A DNA stretch of 64,000 nucleotides, taken from Nematostella vectensis. Taxonomy: Eukaryota > Cnidaria > Anthozoa > Actiniaria > Edwardsiidae. Shown here piece by piece: positions 33,250-45,200 of the stretch. The notes beneath the pieces are model-generated. The model worked only from the letters and a program-made list of their open reading frames with translations, did no database searches and was not told the origin of the DNA. The stretch spans positions 8,290,203 through 8,354,202 of the forward strand of contig NC_064037.1 in NCBI RefSeq assembly GCF_932526225.1, written 5' to 3'. The stretch's first letter is position 1, and the number at the start of each line of letters is the position of its first letter. Position numbers and translations under genes: made by a program.

Positions 33250-36200
33250 GTGAGATGTTGGATACACCCTGTCCCCCCTTCTCTTCAAGAGATGCTGGAT
33301 ACACCCCTGTCCCCCCTTCCCTTTGTAGAGATGCTGGATACACCCTGTCCCCCCTTCTCTTCAAGAGATGCTGGATACACCCCTGTCCCCCTTCCCTTTC
33401 TAGAGATGCTGGATACACCCATGTCCCCCCTTCCCTTTGTAGAGATGCTAGATACACCCCTGCCCCCCTTTCCCTTTGTAGAGATGCTGGATACACCCAT
33501 GTCCCCCCTTCCCTTTCTAGAGATGCTGGATACATCCCTGTCCCCCCTACCCTTTGTAGAGATGCTAGATACACCCCTGTCCCCCCCTTCCCTTTGTAGA
33601 GATGCTAGATACACCCCTTTTCCCCCTTCCCTTTGTAGAGATGCTGGATACACCCCTGTCCCCCCTTCCCTTTGTAGAGATGCTGGATACACCCCTGTCC
33701 CCCCCTTCCCTTTGTAGAGATGCTGGATACACCCCTGTCCCCCCCTTCCCTTTGTAGAGATGCTGGCTACACCCCTGTCCCCCCTTCCCTTTGTAGAGAT
33801 GCTGGATACACCCCTGTCCCCCCCCTTCCCTTTGTAGAGATGCTGGATACACCCCTGTCCCCCCTTCCCTTTGTAGAGATGCTGGATACACCCATGTCCC
33901 CCCTTCCCTTTGTAGAGATGCTGGATACACCCATGTCTCCCCTTCCCTTTGTAGAGATGCTGGATACACCCCTGTCCCCCCTTCCCTTTGTAGAGATGCT
34001 GGATACACCCCTGTCCCCCCCCCTTCCCTTTGTAGAGATGCTAGATACACCCCTGCCCCCCTTTCCCTTTGTAGAGATGCTGGATACACCCATGTCCCCC
34101 CTTCCCTTTCTAGAGATGCTGGATACATCCCTGTCCCCCCTTCCCTTTGTAGAGATGCTGGCTACACCCCTGTCCCCCCCCTTCCCTTTGTAGAAATGCT
34201 AGATACACCCCTGTTCCCCCTTCCCTTTGTAGAGATGCTGGATACACCCCTGTCCCCCCTTCCCTTTGTAGAGATGCTGGATACACCCCTGTCCCCCCTT
34301 CCCTTTGTAGAGATGGTGGATACACCCCTGTCTCCCCTTCCCTTTGTAGAGATGCTGGATACACACCTGTCCCTCCTTCCCTTTGTAGAGATGCTGGATA
34401 CACCCCTGTCCCCCCTTCCCTTTGTAGAGATGCTGGATACACCCCTGTCCCCCCTTCCCTTTGTAGAGATGCTGGATACACCCATGTCCCCCCTTCCCTT
34501 TGTAGAGATGCTGGATACACCCCTGTCCCCCCTTCCCTTCAAGAGATGTTGGATACACCCATGTCCCCCCTTCCCTTTGTAGAGATGCTGCATACACCCC
34601 TGTCCCCCCTTCCCTTTGTAGAGATGCTGGATACACCCCTGTCCCCCCTTCCCTTCAAGAGTTGCTGGATACACCCCTGTCCCACCTTCCCTTTGTAGAG
34701 ATGCTGGATACACCCCTGTCCCCCCTTCCCTTTGTAGAGATGCTGGATACAACCCTGTCCCCCCTTCCCTTTGTAGAGATGCTGGATACACACCTGTCCC
34801 TCCTTCCCTTTGTAGAGATGCTAGATACACCCCTGTCCCTCCTTCCCTTTGTAGAGATGCTGGATACACCCCTGTCCCCCCTTCCCTTTGTAGAGATGCT
34901 GGATACACCCCTGTCCCCCCTTGCCTTTGTAGAGATGCTCGATACACCCCTGTCCCCCCTTCCCTTCAAGAGATGCTGGATCATCCCATGTGGAGGGGTT
35001 CTTCTCATGTCAACCTGATAGGGGTGCTCCTCATATTTTTAGGGGTCATATTCGGGCCTTATTTATTTTTTTAGGAGAATCTTAAGGAAAATTGGCTTTT
35101 CCTTTCATATTTTTAGGCGTTCTCAGAAAGAGCCACTACAACCTAACATTTTCTAGATGATTTGATACTTCGACTTCTTAACCAAGTGTGACAATTTGCA
35201 TTCAAGACTGTTATAAAATGGGATACTATTTTCTAGGGTTAATTTTTATTTCTAGGATCTTTTTAAAATGCTGTGCAGGAGATTTTAAGGGGTATTTTTT
35301 CGAATTTTCAGATCCACTTCCCTATCATAAAATCACTTTTACCCTGAACAACCCCCCTGGGTAATTCACCCATGTGCCGCACCCCTTTCAAGAGTTGCTG
35401 GATACGCCCCTGTGCCCCCTCAAAGAAATGCTAAATACGCCCCTGTGCCCCCTCAAATAGATGCTGAATACGCCCCTGTGCCCCCTCAAAGAGATGCTAA
35501 ATACGCCCCTGTGCCCCCTCAAAGAGATGCTAAATACGCCCCTGTGCCCCCTCAAAGAAATGCTAAATACGTCCCTGTGCCCCCTCAAAGAGATGTTGGA
35601 TACGCCCCTCTGCCCCCTCAAAGAGGTGCTAAATACGCCCCTGTGACCCCTCAAAGATATGCTGAATACGCCCCTGTGCCCCCTCAAAGAGATGCTAAAT
35701 ATGCCCATGTGACCCATCAAAGAGATGTTAAATACGCCCCTGTGCCCCCTCAAAGAGATGCTAAATACGCCCCTGTGCCCCCTCAAAGAGATGCTGGATA
35801 CGCCACTGTGCCCCCTCAAAGAGATGCTGGATACGTCCTTGTGCCCCCTCAAAGAGATGCTAAATACGCCCCTGTGCTCCCTCAAAGAGATGCTAAATAT
35901 TCCCCTGTGCCCCCTCAAAGAGATGCTTAATACACCCCTGTGCCCCCTCAAAGAGATGCTAAATACGCCCCTGTGCCCCCTCAAAGAGATGCTAAATACG
36001 TCCCTGTGCCCCCTCAAAGAGATGCTAAATACTCCCCTGTGCCCCCCCAAAGAGATGCTAAATATGCCCCTGTGCCCCCTCAAAGAGATGCTAAATACGC
36101 CCCTGTGCCCCCTCAAAGAGATACTGGATACGCCCCTGTGCCCCCTCAAAGAGATGCTAGATACGCCCCTTTGTCCCTTTAAAGAGATGCTAAATACGCC

Positions 36201-39200
36201 CCTGTGCCCCCTCAAAGAGATGCTGGATACGCCCCTGTGCCCCCTAAAAAAGATGCTAAATACGCCCCTGTGCCCCCTCAAAGAGATGCTAAATACACCC
36301 CTGTGCCCCCTCAAGGAGATGCTAAATACGCCCCTGTGCCCCCTCAAAGAGATGCTAAATACGCCCCTGTGCCCCTCAAAGAAATGCTGGATACGCCCCT
36401 GTGCCCCCTCAAAGAGATGCTGGATACGTCCTTGTGCCCCCTCAAAGAGATGCTGAATACGCCCCTGTGCCTCCTCAAAGAGATGCTGGATACGCCCCTG
36501 TGCCCCCTCAAAGAGATTCTTAATACGCCCCTGTGCCCCCTCAAAGAGATGCTTGATACGCCCCTGTGCCCCCTCAAAGAGATGCTAAATACGCCCCTGT
36601 GCCCCCTCAAAGAAATGCTAAATGCACCCCTGTGCCTTCTCAAAGAGATGCTAAATACGCCCCTGTGCCCCTTCAAAGAAAAGCTTGATACGCCCGTGTG
36701 CCCCCTCAAAGAGATGCTAAATACGCCCCTGTGCCCCCTCAAAGAGATGCTGGATACGCCCCTGTGCCTCCTCAAAGAGATGCTGGATACGCCCCTGTGC
36801 CCCCTCAAAGAGATGCTAAATACGCCCCTGTGCCCCCTCAAAGAGATGCTAAATACGCCCTTGTCCCCCCTCAAAGAGATGTTGGATACGCCCCTGTGCC
36901 CCCTCAAAGAGATGCTAAATACACCCCTGTGCCCCCTCAAAGAGATTCTTAATACGCCCATGTGCCCCCTTAAAGAGATGCTGGATACGCCCCTGTGCCT
37001 CCTCAAAGAGATGCTGGATACGCCCCTGTGCCCCCTCAAAGAGATGCTAAATTCGCCCCTGTGCCCCCTCAAAGAGATGCTAAATGCACCCCTGTGCCCC
37101 CTCAAAGAGATGTTGGATACGCCCCTGTGCCCCCGCAAAGAGATGCTAAATACGGCGGTGCCCCCTCAAAGAGATGTTGGATACGCCCCTGTGCCCCCTC
37201 AAAGAGATGCTAAATATGCCCCTGTGCCCCATCAAAGAGATGTTAAATACGCCCCTGTGCCCCCTCAAAGAGATGATAAATACGTCACTGTGCCCCCTCA
37301 AAGAGATGCTAAATACGCCCCTGTGCCCCCTAAAAGAGATGCTAAATACTTCCCTGTGCCCCCTCAAAGAGATGCTAAATACACGCCTGTGCCCCCTCAA
37401 AGAGATGCCAAATACGCCCGTGTGCCCCCTCAAAGAGATTCTAAATATGCCCCTGTGCCCCCTCAAAGAGATGCTAAATACGCCCCTTTGCCCCCTCAAA
37501 GGGATGCTAAATACGTCCCTGTGCCCCCTTAAAGAGATGCTAAATACGCCCCTGTGCCCCCTCAAAGAGATGCTAAATACGCCCCTATGCCCCCTCAAAG
37601 AGATGCTAAATACGCCCCTGTGCCCCCTCAAAAAGATGCTGGATACGCCCCTGTGCCCCCTCAAAGAGATGCTAAATACGCCCCTGTGCCCCTTCAAAGA
37701 GAAGCTGGATACGCCCGTGTGCCCCCTCAAAGAGATGCTAAATACGCCCCTGTGCCCCCTCAAAGTGATGCTGGATACGCCCCTGTGCCTCCTCAAAGAG
37801 ATGCTGGATACGCCCCTGTGCCCCCTCAAAGAGATGCTAAATACGCCCCTGTGCCCCTCAAAGAGATGCTAAATACGCCCCTGTCCCCCCTCAAAGAGAT
37901 GTTGGATACGCCCCTGTGCCCCCTCAAAGAGATGCTGGATACGTCCCTGTGCCCCCTCAAAGAGATGCTAAATACGCCCCTGTGCCCCCTCAAAGAGATG
38001 CTAAATACGCCCCTGTGCCCCCTCAAAGAGATGCTGGATACGCCCCTGTGCCCCCTCAAAGTGATGCTAAATACGCCCCTGTGCCCCCTCAAAGTGATGC
38101 TGGATACGCCCCTGTGCCTCCTCAAAGAGATGCTGGATACGCCCCTGTGCCCCCTCAAAGAGATGCTAAATACGCCCCTCTGCCCCTTCAAAAAGATGCT
38201 AAATACGCCCCTGTGCCCCCTCAAAGAGATGCTGGATAAGCCCCTGTGCCCCCTCAAAGAGATGCTAAATACGCCCCTGTGTCCCCTAAAAGAGATGCTA
38301 AATACGCCCCTGTGCCCCCTCAAAGAGATGCTAAATACGCCCCTGTGCCCCCTCAAAGAGATGCTAAATACGCCCCTGTGCCCCCTCAAAGAGATGCTGG
38401 ATACGCCCCTGTGATCCCTCAAAGAGATGCTGGATACGCCCCTGTGCCCCCTCAAAGAGATGCTAAATACGCCCCTGTGCCCCCTCAAAGAGATGCTAAA
38501 TACACCCCTGTGCCCCTTCAAGGAGATGCTAAATACGCCCCTGTGCCCCCTCAAAGAGATGCTGGATACGCCCCTGTGCCCCTCAAAGAAATGCTGGATA
38601 AGCCCCTGTGCTTCCTCAAAGAGATGCTAAATACGCCCCTGTGCCCCCTCAAAGAGATGCTAAATACTTCCCTGTGCCCCCTCAAAGAGATGCTAAATAC
38701 GCCCCTGTGCCCCCTCAAAGAGATGCTAAATACGCCCCTGTGCCTTCTCAAAGAGATGCTGAATACGCCCCTGTGCCCCCTCAAAGAGATGCTAAATACG
38801 CCCCTGTGCCCCCTCAAAGAGATGCTAGATACGCCCCTTTGTCCCTTTAAAGAGATGCTAAATACGCCCCTGTGCCCCCTCAAAGAGATGCTAAATACGC
38901 CCCTGTGTCTCCTCAAAGAGATGCTAAATACGCTCCTGTGCCCCCTCAAAGAGATGCTAAATACGCCCCTGTGCCTTCTCAAAGAGATGCTGAATACGCC
39001 CCTGTGCCCCCTCAAAGAGATGCTAAATACGCCCCTGTGCCCCCTCAAAGAGATGCTAGATACGGCCCTTTGTCCCTTTAAAGAGATGCTAAATACGCCC
39101 CTGTGCCCCCTCAAAGAGATGCTAAATACGCCTCTGTTCCGCCATCAAAGAGATGCTGAATACGCTCCTGTGCCCCCTCAAAGAGATGCTGGATACTCCC

Positions 39201-42200
39201 CTGTGCCCCCTCAAAGAGATGCTAAATACGCCACTGTGCCCCCTCAAAGAGATGCTGCATACGCCCCTGTGCCCCCTCAAAGAGATGCTGGATACTCCCC
39301 TGTGCCCCCTCAAAGAGATGCTAAATACGCCCCTGTGCCCCTCAAAGAGATGCTAAATACGACCCTGTGCCCCCTCAAAGAGATGCTGGATACGCCCCTG
39401 TGCCCCCTCGAAGAGATGCTGGATATGCCCCTTTGCCCCCTCAAAGAGATCCTGGATACGCCTCTGTGCCTCTTCTAAGAGATGCTAAATACGCCCCTGT
39501 GCACCTTCTATGAGATACATCCTTTGTCCCTCTCCTTCAAGAGATAATGAATGCACCATCGTGCCCCTGTGTCACACCCTGTCCCCCATCCCCAGTGTCT
39601 AAATGAGTAGACATGGTGTAAATACACAATGTCATTGTGTTCAGGAACTTATTCAGAATGCAGAAGATGCTGAAGCAAGAGAAGTGAAGGTCTTGTATGA
39701 TGAACACTCCTATGGGACTCACAGTCTCTTTAAACCAGAGCTGGCAAAATTTCAGGTGAGGAATTAATCTTGATTCTAATCTCATCTCATCTCTACGCGC
39801 ATGAGGGTACAAGGCTATCCAAGATTTTTTTCTTATTACGCAAATCTCCAAATATTAGACATATTTTACACCGTGTATCCCCTTTAGCGGGTCAGTACAC
39901 AGCTTTTACAAGCTGCAATTTGATTTGGCAAATGAACAATATACGCACCTCGACACAAAGAACAAGAAGAATAGAGACAAAAGAACTCCTTTGTAGAACA
40001 AAGATAATAGGAGACAAAGCAGCTGCGTACTTACTCCCTTCAGCACATCTTTGCATGTATGCATGTCAAGTGCTATAGCCGGACCAAGCAGTTACATTGG
40101 TCCCGATTAAGCAACTTGCCTAAACTTGTTTCACTTAATAGACTTCAGAGACAAAAATGACAGTACTACCGACAAAAAAAAATTTAATTGAAAGCTTTTT
40201 TTAAATTATGGTTTATTATGGTAGGATTTTTACCCCCTGTACATTAAAATGTATTTCTTGTGATGTTAAATGCCTATGTAAATGCCATTCATGCCATTGT
40301 CTTTCAGGGCCCTGCCTTGTATGCATACAATAACGCCAGGTTTAAACGAGATGACTGGAATGGCCTCCGTATGCTATGCGATAGCATCAAAGTCAAGGAC
40401 CCCATGAAAGTCGGCCGCTTTGGGTTGGGCTTTAAGTCCGTCTTTCACATAACAGGTAATACTTATGTCTATATGTATCATACGAGACACCAAAAACTGG
40501 AAATCGACTCTGCCAAATTTTCGTCTTTAATAAGACTTCTTCAGGGCAGACGAGGGTGGTTCAAATAAAAAAAAACTGAACCAGAGTTCTCCAAGCCCTC
40601 AGTTTTCTGCCTCGAGGGGCAGGCGTTGTTTTCTTTAAAAGGTTAAAAGGGTAATTGAACCCAAAGGACCTCATTCCTTGATCCGCCATTGGAATAAACT
40701 TATATGCAACACCCTTCATCAGAGTTTGGTGTCATTCCTAACGTAATGAAGTGCATTGCTTGTGACGTAGATCTGCCAAGTGTGATAAGCAACGATCGCC
40801 TTCGTATGATTGATCCACAAGAGACGTTCGTCAGCACCCCAGAGAGAAGGCGAACTGGAAGAGGGTGGCACCTGAAGAAGGACGCTGCGTCAATACGCAG
40901 AACTCCTGACCAGTTTGCTCCTTACAAGGGAATTTTCAACTGTTCCCAGGAAGCTTTCGCTAATGGAGAATACGACGGAACACTGTTTCGCTTCCCTTTA
41001 AGGCAAGAAGCATCAAGAGTGTCGGAGAACGTTTATTCTTGCAAGAAGATCCATGGTCTGTACGAGTGTTTCAAGGCCGAGGCGCACCTGACACTCCTGT
41101 TCATGAAGAGCCTGGAGAGCATCGAGCTGTATGAGCGAGGAGTTGACGACAAGGAGCCCAAGAAGTGTTTCCAGGTGAAGATATCAGACTCATGCCTCGA
41201 GCATGTGAGAGAAGGGAGGCTCAACTTCGCCGATCGTGTGCGCCAGATTAGGGCCTTAGGTGGAAACGAAAGCGCAGTGTCAGAAACCTATGTCATGACG
41301 GTAGAAGCAACTTCTTATCCCTTATCCGGCATACCTTCAACACAACAACACACTTTTGTTGTGACGCAATACTACAGCGGTAATGAGGCATCATCTGAGC
41401 TGAGGGAACTTATTAATGAAGAGTCCCTTAGTTACATGCCGTGGGTAGGGGTGGCTGCCCCCCTTGATCTAGCAAGCAGCAGTTCATGGCTGGCTGCCGT
41501 AGACGCCCAGCAGCCGAAAGGGCATATCTTCTGCTTCCTGCCGCTGCCTCTAGAGCAGAAGAGTCTGACAGGTCTACCAGTCCATGTGAACGGATTCTTC
41601 GCCCTGAGCCAGAACCGCCGCCACCTAAAGTGGCCAAGTGCCGACCAGCAACAGACGGACCAGCGCATCACAGACAAGAGCCTTCTGTGGAATCGTTGTC
41701 TGCTTAAAGAAGTACTTCCTGCAGCCTATGCCACGTTACTGCTAAAAATGCCACGGAAGAATGATGCCAGGCTACTTACCGCTGCTTACTGCGCATGGCC
41801 AGATGAACAGAAAGTAGATGTTAAGTGGAAGGTTATACTAGAGCCATTGTTTGAAAGGTTTCTTATCCATAAAGTCGCCTTCAGCGAAGTTAACGGTGGT
41901 AAGTGGTTGGGATTCGATAGCGTTATATTGGACAAGTTGGATGCCACTTACGCTCCCGTTATCACTGCCTTGCTGGATGCTGGACAGAACATCGCAAGAC
42001 TTCCCCGTCGCGTTCACCAAGCACTAGACAGGTACTATACCTATTATACCTATTGCAAGGTCAAGGTGATCACGCCCAAATTCGTGCGGGACACTCTGCG
42101 CAGTTACCCCCAGTGCTACAAGGGATTGAAACGCAAGGACAGCATTGTACTACTACGTTACATACTTCAAGACTCCAACTTTGAAGATCTAGCAGGTCTG

Positions 42201-45200
42201 GCCTTGCTTCCCCTTGCTAACAACACGTTTGAAGTGTTCCAAAGAAATGGTTTTGGGTTTCAGAAGAAGGTTTACATGCCGTCCGATCAACATCCTGGTT
42301 CTCTGCTGCGAGGATTGAAGAGTATACTCCTAGACACGTCGATAGAAGTGTCTGTTGTTGCGAGGTTACATGAGGTCACACGGTCAGGTGAGTCACGGGG
42401 CTGCTCATTGACCTTCATCATTTAGTTCTGAGGTTATATAGAGCCCTGTGCAAACAGCGCCATTGCTATTTTAGTAAACCTAAGCTCTTCATAAACGGGA
42501 AAGGGACACTCATTACGCCAGAAGTTGTATCGATAACATGTATTATACGTTCATTGACATCACACGAAACATTATTAGCGCGAATCGTCTTTCCATAACA
42601 AATGAATTTGCGTGAACATTCATTAGCATCAACGAAATTGGGCATTCATTCGAATGGAATGAACATTCTTTGTACGCTTTTGGAATCCATTTACACGTTT
42701 TGACAATCAGTAGCGCCTATTGACAATCCGTTATCCAAAAGATAAAAATCATTATTGCTATTAATTAAACAACGACAATCAATGAACCTTTTAGACGTGA
42801 ATAGTAAAACGTTGCTATACTGGTTTTCAATGTTTTTGTTTCAGGCAAAACTCAGCTGCGATCTTTGGACGCTGAGGCTGTCGCCACACACCTTAAGGAT
42901 GCGCTGCCTTCTGATTGGTTCAACAACACTTCCGTGCTGTGGTATCCTGAACGCTTTGACCACCCTTCTGTTGAATGGTTCAAACAGCTTTGGCGATATT
43001 TTGTGGATCACTTCCCATTTCATCTTAATCGTTTCGGTGGTCTCCCCCTCATCCCTGTCACCCCTCTGACATCATCTCCAGTTAAGATGGCTCCCATGAA
43101 CACAACGCCTGTAACGCTTGCCCTATCCTACAAGGGTGATTCATTGCCTACAAAAGTCAAAGAAGTTTTGACTGAGTGTGGAATAACAGTGGTTGAGGAA
43201 CTTCCACAATGCATCGAAAGTCACCCGGGCGTCGTCCCTCAGTTTGTGAGACGCCCAGACTCCCAAGGTGTAGTAGAAGCACTAGTCCAGGTGTTGCGAA
43301 GCTTTCCGCAAGCATTCCCCCGCAATCTCAGTCTTGAGCATGTAAGACACTTAAAGGCTTTTCTTTCCGGCGCTAAACTTTCAGAGCCTCAAAAACAGGT
43401 GCTAAGAAAACTCCCTGTTTTCGAAACTGTTGGAGGTGTAAAAGGAATGGCGAAGCATGTATCAATAGAAAATGTTCCAGTAGGCTTGGAATCGAGTGAT
43501 TTGCCCCCTGTACCCCTGGATAGGGAAGTCATCAACCTCCAAGACCTAATTAGCCGTAACCTAGGTCAGTTGCTTGGAGTCGTGGTACTTCAACCCATGG
43601 ACCTCGTCCATGACCTGCTTTACAAGATCTCAAGAAGCGAGATGGAGGAGTCTCAAGTCGATGCCCTCATGGACTATGTCCTCAGCCGTCTGCAACAATA
43701 CAACAAGAAGAATAATCTGAAAACCGTCCTGATGAACATAACATTCGTGCCTGTCAAAGGCTGTCGACGTGCCATGCCGAAAGACCTGTTTGACCCGAGC
43801 AAGCAGTCTCTCAAGCACATTTTTTACGGTGAAAAGGGCAGGTTTCCTCTCGAGGGGACTTACACTGAACGTTACCTTTATGAAATGCGGGAGCTTGGTC
43901 TGAAGGGAGAGGAGCAAATCACAGCCGACGATATCCTGCAGAGCGTCAAAGTGGTCTCCAGTATCAGCGAGGCACCGCAAGCCAATAAGAAAGCAAGTAC
44001 TATCCTCGAATTCCTTTCCACTCGTGAGAACCTCCTGTGGCATCTTTGCTCGCCGGGTGGCACTCTGATGCAGCTCTTGATGAACATTTCCTGGGTACCT
44101 GTACTTAAGGACAAACCAGAAGCTTATCCAAGCTGTCTCCCGCTAAAGGCTTCGGGTCTCCTTGAAAAGCCCATGAATGTAAAGACACAGAAGTTTGCCT
44201 TCCTTATTGGATCGACTAAACCACTCATTGCATTTTCGAGATTAGATGCAAAATTGACAGATGCATTTGGCTGGAATACAAATCCCAAAGTTCAAGAAGT
44301 TCTGGAGCACTTGAAGAACGTCGTCGCATGCTACGACGTCGGGGAGAAGGCAGCAATTATTTCTGTTGTGAAGAAAATCTACGATTTTCTTTCAGGAACC
44401 AGTAATGTTGAGGTTGTTAATGGGTTGAAGCTGCTTGGGATGTCCAGCTGGGTGTGGAATGGAGAAGGATTCTGCGCACCTGAAGATATCGTGGCCGAGA
44501 AGCCATCACTTGACTTGTCACCTTATTTATGCACCTTACCCTCAGAGACACAAGGGCACAGGCAGCTGTTCCTTGGCCATGGAATGATAGTAAAATGTGG
44601 CGACGAAGTTCTTCTGAAGGTGCTTGCCAAGATCAGAGATAAGCACGAGGCACAGACGCACCCCCATGCCAACGACACAAGACGAGACCTGCAAATGTCC
44701 ATTGACATTTTGAATGAGCTCAAGCCCAACGCAGGCTCACATCTGAGTGAAGAGTTCCGGCAACAGCTACTAATCCCATTAGATAACGATGATAGTAATG
44801 AGTTGCAGTTTGCGCCTGTGGATGACTGTACCTACTGTGACGTGGAGTGGCTGAAGCATGGCAACGAGGCATCCGATGTCGATGACGAGTTAAACATCAA
44901 GTTCATTCATCGAAATATCTCCCCTCAAACCGCGGAGGATCTGCAAGTGCCAACCCTGATGAGTCGAATGCTGGATGCGGAGGAGCTTGAATTTGGGGAG
45001 AGCTTTGGCCAGTACGAGCCTCTCACTCGCCGGCTGCAGAGACTGCTTGAGGAGTACACCGACGGCTTCTCCGTCCCAAAGGAACTTATTCAGAACGCCG
45101 ATGACGCAGGTTTGTTCTTGTTTCATTTAGTCCCTTAGATTTATAAGATATATCTGATTTTTATAACAATGTTAGTGCATTATTGACACGCCTATTTGAC

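Noticed and set aside
10270-34985. Common origin of the two 39-bp minisatellites (10.3 kb and 33.3 kb)
   Set aside because: Both contain CAGCATC on one strand and have the same period, but the remainder of the units does not align. Coincidence is more likely.
33130-39478. Long open frames (up to 442 codons) of MLDTPLSPLPFVE, MLNTPLCPLKE or RDAKYAPVPPQ repeats on both strands
   Set aside because: Unit lengths of 39 and 33 bp are multiples of three and lack stops in most frames, so the frames are automatic. The array lies between a good donor (33249) and acceptor (39645) whose exons join in phase within a sacsin ATPase fold.
39770-40078. Plus-strand frame in a sacsin-like intron
   Set aside because: It lies within the intron 39756-40307, which is defined by phase-compatible exons, and it has no motif.
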